From positions 1 through 6,020 of the forward strand of contig JAICSG010000266.1 in NCBI GenBank assembly GCA_025937035.1: 6,020 nt of DNA, written 5' to 3'. Shown here piece by piece: positions 1 to 6,020 of this stretch. A program made the translations under genes and the position numbers. How positions within the stretch are numbered: the stretch's first letter is position 1; the number at the start of each line of letters is the position of its first letter. A model generated the notes under the pieces. That model had not been told where the DNA came from. It saw only the letters and a list, made by a program, of their open reading frames with translations, and did no database searches. This DNA comes from Thermoanaerobaculia bacterium (GTDB lineage Bacteria > Acidobacteriota > Thermoanaerobaculia > Multivoradales > UBA5704).

Positions 1-856
1 AGCGGCCCGGGAAGGTGAGATCGAGCTTGGCGGCGAGCGGAGGGGTGCCGGCCGGCACGTCGGTCGAATAGGAATTGAAGGCGGAGACCCACTCGCCGCC
101 GGGCGGCTTGGGAGGCTCGTCGATCAGGGGCTGGAGGTAGATCCAGTCCCGCGCGTTCGCCAGCACCCAGGAGATGCCGGCGAGGATCTTCTCCGCGTGC
201 TCGTCGGTGCCGCAGGGGGACGTGGCGGTGGGGCCGGCGATCTCCCCCGGGGAGTGTCCCCCCTCGCGGGTGCTGGTGATCGACCGCGCGAAGAGGATGT
301 CGAGCCCGTCGTCGGGGTCCCAGAGCAGGAACGGTCCCGTCCCCCATTTGCGGTAGAGCACGAGGGCGTAGGGCTCCCGCAGCTTCTTGCCCGGCTCGTA
401 CAGCCAGACCTCCAGGGGGACGAGGAGCAGCGAGCAGTTGGACTCCACTCGCTCGGCGGGCGGGCCGTTGAGGAGCATCGCCCGGATGCGGCCGTCGTGG
501 AGGTTGTCGCCGAAAAGGAATTTCGCCTGCTGGAGATTGGCCTCCCAGCGCTCGCGGAATTCGTTCCTGGCGGTCCGCTTCACGTCGTCGCGCTCCGCCC
601 AGAATTTCTGGATGAAGGCGTCGCGCTGGTAGTCCTTGGTCAATGCCAGGAACGTCGCCCGCTCCTCGTCCGTGAGGAGGATCTCCACCTCGGCCAGGAA
701 TTTCTGGTACGCCTCGGGGAGCTTGGCGATGGCGGCTTTCTGGTCTTTGGTGGGGGGAGAGGCGTGGGCGAGGATCGGCCAAACGAGGAGGAGGGCCACG
801 AAAAACCGTAATGCCCTGACCGTCGCAACGTAGGGGCGGGGAAAAGCCTTCGACAT
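1..856 (-). CDS. Exported GWxTD-type domain protein, 3' end cut by window edge
   Basis: Reading from the ATG at 856 down to base 1 gives 285 residues with no stop, so the gene continues beyond the window. The start is supported by GGAGG six bases upstream (863-867) and by the signal peptide it yields: basic n-region (R14, R17), hydrophobic core 18-30, and likely cleavage after A30-H31-A32. The mature part aligns along its whole length with the N-terminus of the adjacent 854-residue protein, roughly half identical by eye. Shared blocks include TFLAL.KDYQRDAFI (about 68-82), the LLNGPP block (128-133), EVW (149-151) and the STDV segment (264-267). This is the region known as the GWxTD domain (function unknown), but the signature itself reads D-N-L-H-D-G here. 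Its only cysteines are C141 and C215. It lies 30 bases after its neighbour and is probably co-transcribed. By analogy it may continue into Ig-like and VWA domains, but that part is not visible. Confidence 0.88.
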   Translation of the reverse strand, partial: MSKAFPRPYVATVRALRFFVALLLVWPILAHASPPTKDQKAAIAKLPEAYQKFLAEVEILLTDEERATFLALTKDYQRDAFIQKFWAERDDVKRTARNEFRERWEANLQQAKFLFGDNLHDGRIRAMLLNGPPAERVESNCSLLLVPLEVWLYEPGKKLREPYALVLYRKWGTGPFLLWDPDDGLDILFARSITSTREGGHSPGEIAGPTATSPCGTDEHAEKILAGISWVLANARDWIYLQPLIDEPPKPPGGEWVSAFNSYSTDVPAGTPPLAAKLDLTFPGR

Positions 857-886
857 GCCCTTCCTCCCGTTCGGGGACGACCGGGC

Positions 887-3451
887 CTACGGGTAGTACC
901 CGCGGATCGTCTTCGCCTCCATCCCCGGCTTGTTCACCTTCAGATCGATCGAGCGGAAGGTGTTGCCGCCGCTCGTGGTGTTGCTCGACTGGTAGGCGAT
1001 CAGATATTGCGAGCGGAGCTCGGTCTCGATCGTCGAGTAGATGCCGGGGAGCTCGTCCACGTTCTTGAGGAAGAAGGCCCGGCCTCCGGTCTCTTCCGAG
1101 AGCTTCTCCAGCTTGCGCTTGTCGGGGTCGTCCCCCAGGCCGATGGCGTAGATGGTCACCCCGGCCCGGCGGGCGTACTCCATGGCGTCCTCGAAGGTGA
1201 AGCGGCTCCCCTCGTCCTTGCCGTCGGTGAGCAGCAGCATGGCCCGCTGCCCCTTGACCCCGGTGAAGTAGTAGAGGGTGAAGATGATGCTGTCGTAGAG
1301 CGCCGTGCCCCGCTCGGCCTTGAGGCCCGCGAGGCCGCTGGCGAGGGTGGGGACGTCGTTGGTGAACTTCACGGTCAGGTTCGGGTGGTCGTTGAAGGTC
1401 ACCACCGCGGCCCGGTCCTTGGGCTGGATGATCTTCTGGAAGAACTCCAGGGCGGCCGTGCGCGCCTTGTCCAGGCTCTTCTCCATCGAGGCCGAGATGT
1501 CGATCGTGACCCCGGCGTGGATCGGCTGGTCGTCCACCTTCTCGAAGCGGCTGATCTCCTGCTTGACGCCGTCCTCGGTCACCGCGAAGTCCTTCTGCGT
1601 GAGCCCTTGCACCGGCCGCTTCTCGCGGTCGAGCACCGTGGTGTAGAGCTCCACGTAGTTGACCTCGACCTCCGCCATGTTCTCCGGGGCGTTGACGAAG
1701 ACCACGTTCTCGGTCGAGTTGCCGTCCGCCAGATAGGCGACCGCGCGCACGTAGGAGAGCTCGCCCCCCTTGGGGAGGAGGATCGGCTGCTGATAGGGCG
1801 GCTGGTAGGCCGTGGCCACCAGGGTCTCGTTGAAGTAAAACTCGACCCGCTCGACCGTCTGGCCGTCCGGCACCGTGACTTCGGCGCGGGCGAGCAGGCT
1901 GTTCTCGTAGCGCTTCCCCCGCTGCGGCTCGGTCAGCCGCACCTGGAAGCGGTTGGCGGCCGAGTTGACCAGCATCTCGTCGCTCGCCACCTGATTGCCC
2001 GCCTTGTCGTAGGCCACGGCGCTGAGCTTGCGCGGGCGGGGGAGGGAGCCGAGGTCGAGCTCGACGCTGTAAGGGGGCTTCCGCTTGGTGAGCACGGCCT
2101 TGCCGTCGAGCGCGAAGGTCACCTTGTCGAAGTCGCCGGTCGAGAGGGTGTCGAAGCGCTGCATGCCGGTCTGGAGCTCGCCGAAGGGGCGCACCAGCTT
2201 GAGGGTGGTGTCGCCGGTCAGGAGGGCCGCGTTGGCCTCCTGGAGGATGCGCGCGCTGGCCGAGTCGGGATCGGTCTGCGCCGCCACCGGGGCGATGCGG
2301 TCCACGGCCGGCACGGTGATCGTGCGCTCCTCGCGATAGGCCTTCTTGGAGTTGATGTCCTCCACCTTGACGATCATCAGGTAGTCGCCCGGCCGCAGGA
2401 AGCGCTGGAAGACGAGCGGCAGGTTGGCCCCCGTGGCGCCCTCGGCGGCCGGGAAGTCGAACTTGTAGCGGAAGCTGTCGAACAGCTCCCCGTTCTGCAA
2501 CAGCTCGCCGTTGAGCAGCAGGTCGTAGGTATGGGCGGGGCCGAGCGATGACTGGCCGGCGCCGCTGGCGGGCACGCTGATCACCCCTTCCATCACCGTG
2601 CGGTTCTGATAGCGGCCCGGGAAGTCGAAGGAGAGCTTGGCGGGCAGTAGGGGGGTCCCCGGCTCGACGTCGGTCGAGTAGGCGTTGAACGAGGTGACCC
2701 ACTCCCCCTTCTGCTGGCTCGGCTTCTCCATCAGCCGCGCCTCCATCAGGTTGTAGGCCATCCCCTGATTGGCCACGTAGCCGATGGCGCCGGCGATCTT
2801 GTCGCCGTCCCGGCAGCCGCTGGCGATCGCCTGGAGGCCGCCGCCACCCCCGCCGACCGCACCGTTTCCGCTGTCCCCGGCGCCGCCGGAGAAGAGCGCG
2901 CCCAGGCCCTCCACGGGGTTCCAGAGGCGGAACGGCCCGGCCCCCCAGTGGCGGTAGAACACCACCACGAACTCGTCATGGACGCGCTCGCTGGTGGTGT
3001 AGTACCAGACCTCCACAGGCCAGATGATGCTCGAGCACCGCGACTCCAGCCGGCTGGCCGGCGGGCCGTTGAGGAGCAGCATGCGGGAGCGGTCGTCCTG
3101 GAGAGAGCCGAAGAGGGTCCTGGCCTCCGCGACCTTCTGCTCCCAGCGCTCCTGGAAAGTGTTGCGGAGCGTCTTGTAGGGGTTCCGGGCCTCCCAGAAC
3201 TGCTTGATGAAGGCGTCCCGCTGGTAGTCCTTCTCGAGGGCCAGGAAGGTCGCGAGCTCCTGATCGCTCATCAGCAGCTCCACCGTCTCCAGCCAGTCCC
3301 GATACTTCTGGGGGAGATTCTTGATGGCTTCCTTTTCCGCCTTGCGCTCCGCCCGGGTCGGTTTCTCCGGAGAGGCCGCCGCGAGAGCAGGCATGAGGGT
3401 GGTGAGGAGGAGAAGGGAGACGAGGAGGGTCAGCGGTCGCCTTGCGCGCAT
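887..3451 (-). CDS. Exported GWxTD / Ig-like / VWFA-related domain protein
   Basis: This is a complete 854-residue protein of unknown function, predicted to be secreted or periplasmic. It has a signal peptide (R2-R5, hydrophobic 8-24, likely cleavage after A26), a charged linker to about 45, and a diverged GWxTD domain at about 46-280 with a Gly-rich insert (188-205). A beta-rich stretch follows at 281-380, then two Ig-like modules (about 420-495 and 503-587), each with a PPY motif. A von Willebrand A domain (about 645-820) has a complete metal-ion-dependent adhesion site: D651-x-S653-x-S655, T716 and D743. The segment before the VWA (VNYVELYTTVLDREKRPV, 598-615) and the terminal GYYP are typical of the VWFA-related family catalogued from Acidobacteria. 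VWA domains usually mediate metal-dependent protein binding, so an adhesion or envelope-complex role is a guess. The ATG at 3451 is supported by AGGTGA at 3456-3461, five bases or so upstream. It is the first gene of a two-gene tandem pair. No C-terminal anchor is seen. Confidence 0.95.
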   Translation of the reverse strand: MRARRPLTLLVSLLLLTTLMPALAAASPEKPTRAERKAEKEAIKNLPQKYRDWLETVELLMSDQELATFLALEKDYQRDAFIKQFWEARNPYKTLRNTFQERWEQKVAEARTLFGSLQDDRSRMLLLNGPPASRLESRCSSIIWPVEVWYYTTSERVHDEFVVVFYRHWGAGPFRLWNPVEGLGALFSGGAGDSGNGAVGGGGGGLQAIASGCRDGDKIAGAIGYVANQGMAYNLMEARLMEKPSQQKGEWVTSFNAYSTDVEPGTPLLPAKLSFDFPGRYQNRTVMEGVISVPASGAGQSSLGPAHTYDLLLNGELLQNGELFDSFRYKFDFPAAEGATGANLPLVFQRFLRPGDYLMIVKVEDINSKKAYREERTITVPAVDRIAPVAAQTDPDSASARILQEANAALLTGDTTLKLVRPFGELQTGMQRFDTLSTGDFDKVTFALDGKAVLTKRKPPYSVELDLGSLPRPRKLSAVAYDKAGNQVASDEMLVNSAANRFQVRLTEPQRGKRYENSLLARAEVTVPDGQTVERVEFYFNETLVATAYQPPYQQPILLPKGGELSYVRAVAYLADGNSTENVVFVNAPENMAEVEVNYVELYTTVLDREKRPVQGLTQKDFAVTEDGVKQEISRFEKVDDQPIHAGVTIDISASMEKSLDKARTAALEFFQKIIQPKDRAAVVTFNDHPNLTVKFTNDVPTLASGLAGLKAERGTALYDSIIFTLYYFTGVKGQRAMLLLTDGKDEGSRFTFEDAMEYARRAGVTIYAIGLGDDPDKRKLEKLSEETGGRAFFLKNVDELPGIYSTIETELRSQYLIAYQSSNTTSGGNTFRSIDLKVNKPGMEAKTIRGYYP

Positions 3452-3526
3452 TCAATCACCTGCCAAAGAGAGCCGGTCCATCGAGGCAAACTGCGATTTC
3501 ATTCAACACCCGTGCCGGGGGTGGGG

Positions 3527-3566
3527 GAGCCCTCGCCCCCGCCCCTCTCCCGACTCGGGAGAGGGG
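3527..3566. repeat. C-rich palindromic repeat, copy 1 (intact hairpin)
   Basis: The arms CCCCTCTCCC (3542-3551) and GGGAGAGGGG (3557-3566) are exact reverse complements around a five-base GACTC centre. The G-C pair at its edges can add an eleventh pair. The left flank (3527-3541) and left arm recur after mnmA at 5887-5912, with 23 of 26 bases identical. The layout, a C-rich lead followed by a CCCTCTCCC/GGGAGAGGG hairpin, resembles short intergenic palindromic elements scattered through many GC-rich bacterial genomes. Both flanking genes are transcribed away from it, so it is not a 3' terminator for either. A role in the 5' leader of the desulfurase mRNA is possible only if transcription starts upstream of it. 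Confidence 0.8.
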
Positions 3567-3616
3567 ATGAACAGGATACTCCTGGCGTCAAGGGGGGGCC
3601 CGGTGGACAAGGGGTT

Positions 3617-3622
3617 TACAAT
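3617..3622 (+). promoter_or_regulatory. Possible -10 box for the desulfurase-mnmA operon
   Basis: TACAAT matches the sigma-70 -10 consensus at five of six positions and stands out as an AT-rich island in very GC-rich surroundings. It ends 10 bases before the ATG at 3633, so a transcript starting about seven bases downstream would be nearly leaderless. No acceptable -35 lies 16-18 bases upstream (that stretch is G-rich). TGGACA at 3604-3609 is far too close to be its partner. The call is tentative. Confidence 0.35.
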
Positions 3623-3632
3623 CTCTCCCGCC

Positions 3633-4775
3633 ATGATTTACCTCGACCACAACGCCACCACCCCCCTGCACCCCAAGGCGCGCGAGGCCATGCTCCCCTG
3701 GCTCGGCGGTGGGTCGCACGGCAACCCCTCCTCGGTTCATCGCTTCGGCCAGGCCGCCCGCGAGGCGGTGGAAGCGGCGCGGGAGCAGGTGGCGGCGCTG
3801 CTCAACGCCCGTCCCCTGGAGGTGATCTTCACCGCCTCCGGGACCGAGGCCAACAACGCCGTCCTCTTCCACGTCGCCCGGAAGGCGGGCCGCCGGGGTC
3901 ACCTGGTGATCTCGGGCATCGAGCATCCGTCCATCCGCGAGGCCGCCGCCCGTCTGGCCGAGGAGGGGATGGAGGTGACACGGGTGTCCCCCCGCGGGGA
4001 CGGAGTCGTCCACGTGGACGAGATCCTCGCCGCCCTGCGACCCGACACCCGGCTGGCCGCCCTCATGCTCGCCAACAACGAGCTGGGCACCCTCCAGCCG
4101 GTGACGGCGGTGGCCGACGCCTGCCACCAGCGGGGGATCCCCGTGCTCTGCGACGCCGTGCAGGCGGTGGGGAAGATCCCCGTGGATGCCCCGGCGCTCG
4201 GCGCCGACTACGTCGTCCTGGGGGCTCACAAATTCTACGGACCGCTGGGGGCCGCCGCCCTCTGGGTGCGCTCGGGGGTGGAGATCTCCGGCCATCTCGT
4301 GGGCGGCAGCCAGGAGCGCCGGCGGCGGGCCAGCACCGAGAACGTGCCGGCCCTCGTGGGCCTGGGCGCCGCCGCGGCCGTGGCCCGGGAGGAGATGCCC
4401 CAGCGGACCGTCCATCTCGCCGCCCTGCGCGACCGCTTCGAGGCGGCGCTGCCGGAGAGAGTCCCGGGCGCCATCGTCCACTGCCAGGGGTCCCCGCGGC
4501 TGCCCAACACCTCGAACGTGGCCTTCCAGGGGGTCGAGGGCGAGTCGCTGCTGATCCGCCTGGACCTCGCCGGTTTCGCGGTCTCCACCGGCGCCGCCTG
4601 CTCCTCGGGGAGCGTCGAGCCGAGCAAGACCCTGCTCGCCGCCGGGATCTCGCGCGACGAGGCCCTCTCCTCTCTGCGGGTGAGCTTCGGCATCGGCAAC
4701 ACGATGGCGGACGTGGACGCCTTCCTCGCCGCCCTGGCCCGCGAGGTGGCGGAACTCCGGAGGGCCATAGCGTGA
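3633..4775 (+). CDS. Cysteine desulfurase, NifS/IscS family (group I)
   Basis: This is a PLP-dependent enzyme of 380 residues, the usual family length. It removes sulfur from L-cysteine, leaving alanine and an enzyme-bound persulfide that is handed to sulfur acceptors. Visible family landmarks are the N-terminal YLDHNATTP (3-11), SGTEANN (69-75), H98 stacking over the cofactor, N149, D174 and Q177 of the PLP pocket, H199-K200 (the Schiff-base lysine, in AHKFYGP), the catalytic C323 in STGAACSSGS, and R349. All key residues are intact, and the loop around C323 is of the long group I type. The ATG at 3633 gives the normal family N-terminus but has no ribosome site at usable distance. An in-frame GTG at 3603, with AAGGGGGG about five bases before it, would add ten residues. 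Its stop overlaps the start of mnmA, suggesting a dedicated sulfur donor for tRNA thiolation, as with YrvO in Bacillus. A housekeeping Fe-S role is also possible, since no iscU or suf gene is visible. Confidence 0.96.
   Translation: MIYLDHNATTPLHPKAREAMLPWLGGGSHGNPSSVHRFGQAAREAVEAAREQVAALLNARPLEVIFTASGTEANNAVLFHVARKAGRRGHLVISGIEHPSIREAAARLAEEGMEVTRVSPRGDGVVHVDEILAALRPDTRLAALMLANNELGTLQPVTAVADACHQRGIPVLCDAVQAVGKIPVDAPALGADYVVLGAHKFYGPLGAAALWVRSGVEISGHLVGGSQERRRRASTENVPALVGLGAAAAVAREEMPQRTVHLAALRDRFEAALPERVPGAIVHCQGSPRLPNTSNVAFQGVEGESLLIRLDLAGFAVSTGAACSSGSVEPSKTLLAAGISRDEALSSLRVSFGIGNTMADVDAFLAALAREVAELRRAIA
4759..4764 (+). promoter_or_regulatory. Ribosome binding site deciding the GTG start of mnmA
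   Basis: GGAGGG lies inside the end of the desulfurase coding sequence, seven bases before the GTG at 4772. It fixes this GTG as the start rather than the internal ATG at 4814, which would cut off the first beta strand leading into the ATP-binding loop. Confidence 0.8.
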
Positions 4776-5872
4776 CTTCCCAGGGAATCAATGAGCCTCT
4801 GGTCGCCGTCGCCATGAGCGGCGGCCTCGACTCCTCGGTCACCGCCTGGAAGCTGGCCCGCGAGGGACGGCCGGTGGTGGGCCTCTCCATGCTCCTCTGG
4901 GACCACTCGGGGACCGAGGCGCACGGCCGCTGCTGCGGCGCCCTCGACCTCGGCGACGCCAAGCGGGTGGCAGGCCAGGCGGGCATCCCCCACTACACCT
5001 TGCGGATGGACCGGGAGTTCCGCGACAAGGTGGTCGATCCCTTCGTGGACGACTACCTCGCCGGCCGCACCCCCAGCCCCTGCGTGCGCTGCAACACCTG
5101 GATCAAGTTCGACCTCCTGCTGGAGCGGGCGCGCCGTCTGGGTGCCACCCGCGTGGCGACCGGCCACTACGCCCGCATCCTCCAGGGTCCGGACGGCCCC
5201 GAGCTCCACACAGCGGCAGACGAGACGAAGGACCAGAGCTACTACCTTTTCGAGCTAACGGCCGAGCAGCTCGCCGCCTCCCTCTTCCCGCTGGGCGAGC
5301 TGACCAAGGCCCAGGTGCGGGAGATCGCCCGCGAGGCCGGGCTGGTGGTGGCGGAAAAGGGGGAGAGCATGGAGGTCTGCTTCGTCTCCGGCGGCGTCCG
5401 CGAGTTCGTGGAGGCCGAGGCCGCCGCCCGCCATCTCGAAGCGGTCTCCCCCGAGCCGGCCGTGCTGGTGGATTCCCGCGGCGAGGAGCTGGGCACGGGC
5501 CAGCCCTACTACCGCTACACCGTGGGCCAGCGCCGGGGCCTCGGCCTCGCCGCCCCCAGCCCGCTCTACGTGCTCCAGATCGAGCCCGAGCGCAACCGCG
5601 TGGTCGTCGGGGGGGAGGCCGAGCTGATGGCCCCCGGCCTCCGCGGCGAGCGCCTCCACTGGATCGGTCCCGATCCGGCGGGCGAGGTCGAGGCCACGGT
5701 GAAGATCCGCTCCCGCCACCCCGGCGTCCCTGCCCTGATCCGGCCGCAGGGGGAGGGGCGGGTCGAGATCGACTTCGCCGAGCCCCAGCGGGGCGTCACC
5801 CCGGGGCAGGCGGCGGTGTTCTATCAGGGGACCCGGGTGGTGGGGGGGTGTTGGATCGTGGGGCGGTTGTAG
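4772..5872 (+). CDS. mnmA: tRNA-specific 2-thiouridylase MnmA
   Basis: This 366-residue cytoplasmic enzyme has the usual family length. It adenylates C2 of U34 in the anticodons of tRNA-Lys, -Glu and -Gln and replaces the oxygen with sulfur from a persulfide, forming the s2U half of mnm5s2U-type wobble bases. Seen in order: the PP-loop SGGLDSS (16-22), a C54-C55 motif, TPSPCVRCN (100-108) with C104 as the first catalytic cysteine, ATGHYAR (129-135), KDQSYYLF (153-160), ESMEVCFV (198-205) with C203 as the second catalytic cysteine, and the C-terminal barrel signatures GQRRGLG (252-258) and GVTPGQAAVFY (341-351). All catalytic residues are present. The GTG start overlaps the desulfurase stop in the sequence GTGA, with a good ribosome site upstream, so the two proteins are probably translationally coupled. 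The family resolution is clear, and no truncation or frameshift is seen. Confidence 0.97.
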   Translation: MTSQGINEPLVAVAMSGGLDSSVTAWKLAREGRPVVGLSMLLWDHSGTEAHGRCCGALDLGDAKRVAGQAGIPHYTLRMDREFRDKVVDPFVDDYLAGRTPSPCVRCNTWIKFDLLLERARRLGATRVATGHYARILQGPDGPELHTAADETKDQSYYLFELTAEQLAASLFPLGELTKAQVREIAREAGLVVAEKGESMEVCFVSGGVREFVEAEAAARHLEAVSPEPAVLVDSRGEELGTGQPYYRYTVGQRRGLGLAAPSPLYVLQIEPERNRVVVGGEAELMAPGLRGERLHWIGPDPAGEVEATVKIRSRHPGVPALIRPQGEGRVEIDFAEPQRGVTPGQAAVFYQGTRVVGGCWIVGRL

Positions 5873-5886
5873 GCGGCCCCCCGCCC

Positions 5887-5912
5887 GAGCCCTCACCGCT
5901 GCCCCTCTCCCG
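5887..5912. repeat. C-rich repeat, copy 2 (right arm lost)
   Basis: These 26 bases match 3527-3552 at 23 positions: eight identical bases, a variable core with three changes, then twelve identical bases (GCCCCTCTCCCG). The matching right arm of copy 1 is not preserved: CCCCGGGGG follows here, which gives only a poor hairpin. It begins 15 bases after the mnmA stop. Together with GATGTTTTC at 5922-5930 it might act as a weak terminator, but there is no proper U-tract. Confidence 0.65.
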
Positions 5913-5938
5913 TCCCCGGGGGATGTTTTCGTAGGGGC

Positions 5939-5993
5939 GGGGGGGGGGGGCGCCCCCCCACCAAGCGGGGGGGGGGGCGCGCCCCCCCCCCCC
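5939..5993. repeat. Long G-run / C-run palindromes
   Basis: Runs of 12 G (5939-5950), 7 C (5953-5959), 11 G (5967-5977) and 12 C (5982-5993) are arranged so that each G run is followed by a C run. The second pair forms a near-perfect palindrome centred on CGCG, and the inner C run can also pair with the second G run. This may be a real structured element at the operon end, but such runs are also typical of poorly resolved sequence near a contig edge. Nothing in 5994-6020 looks coding. Confidence 0.6.
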
Positions 5994-6020
5994 ACAAAAC
6001 CGCCGCACGGCGCCGGAGGA

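Larger units (their letters stand above)
3452..3632. other. Divergent intergenic region
   Basis: These 181 bases separate the start codons of two divergently transcribed units, so promoters for both should lie here. The half nearer 3452 contains the AGGTGA ribosome site of the minus-strand gene. On that strand I see only a lone TTGAAT -35-like hexamer, without a convincing -10 partner. The middle holds a C-rich/G-rich hairpin repeat, and the right end holds a TACAAT box. No open reading frame here looks real. Confidence 0.7.

Noticed and set aside
829..840. Twelve-base match CGTAGGGGCGGG shared with 5930-5941
   Set aside because: In DNA this GC-rich a 12-base match within 6 kb is expected by chance, and the first copy lies in the signal-peptide coding region of a real gene.
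1007..2551. A 514-codon plus-strand open frame opposite the large exported protein
   Set aside because: It is exactly antisense to a gene with clear domains, and its Val/Gly/Leu/Glu/Arg/His-rich composition is what the opposite strand of GC-rich coding DNA yields. No family features are seen.
3449..3518. CATTCAA-CACC-like similarity between 3449-3464 and 3500-3516 as an operator repeat
   Set aside because: The match needs gaps, and one copy overlaps the start codon and ribosome site. It is too weak to call.
3542..3566. Hairpin as a transcription terminator
   Set aside because: Both adjacent genes are transcribed away from it and no U-tract follows on either strand.
3321..3632. N-terminal extension of the desulfurase to an ATG at 3321
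   Set aside because: It would overlap the divergent gene's signal-peptide region and add 104 residues unlike the family, which normally starts at or just before YLD.NATTP.
2948..4771. Open upstream extension of the mnmA frame covering the whole desulfurase gene
   Set aside because: The translated stretch is Pro/Arg/Gly-rich shadow sequence without motifs. MnmA proper starts at the GTG at 4772 with a good ribosome site.
4063..5209. Minus-strand open frames opposite the desulfurase and mnmA genes
   Set aside because: They are Arg/Pro/Gly-rich antisense frames overlapping two well-supported enzymes.

Overview
The window is a GC-rich (roughly 70% G+C) stretch of bacterial chromosome holding four protein genes in two divergent pairs. 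The large minus-strand protein ends in a VWFA-related domain of the type first catalogued in Acidobacteria, and it begins with a GWxTD-type region. Together with the base composition, this points to an acidobacterium or a related soil or subsurface lineage. That placement is inference from protein family, not from a marker gene.

Left half, minus strand (3451 down to 1): two exported paralogues lie in tandem, 30 bases apart. The upstream gene (887-3451) is complete: signal peptide, diverged GWxTD domain, two Ig-like modules, and a C-terminal von Willebrand A domain with an intact metal site. The downstream gene (1-856) is cut by the window edge. Its 285 visible residues match the first ~280 residues of its neighbour from end to end, including a pair of cysteines exactly 74 residues apart in both.

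Middle (3452-3632): a 181-base divergent intergenic region. It carries a near-perfect C-rich/G-rich hairpin and, just before the plus-strand gene, a TACAAT box that could be a -10 element for an almost leaderless transcript.

Right half, plus strand (3633-5872): a NifS/IscS-type cysteine desulfurase overlaps mnmA, the tRNA-specific 2-thiouridylase, by four bases. The pair forms a compact sulfur-relay operon: the desulfurase takes sulfur from cysteine as a persulfide, and MnmA installs it on U34 of tRNA-Lys, -Glu and -Gln. A diverged copy of the intergenic repeat follows mnmA, so the operon is bracketed by two copies. The last 80 bases contain very long G and C runs forming palindromes, which may be an assembly artefact.

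The sulfur-relay genes look conventional. The less understood part is the tandem GWxTD/VWFA pair, whose function is not known. I see no RNA genes, CRISPR arrays, insertion sequences or phage genes.
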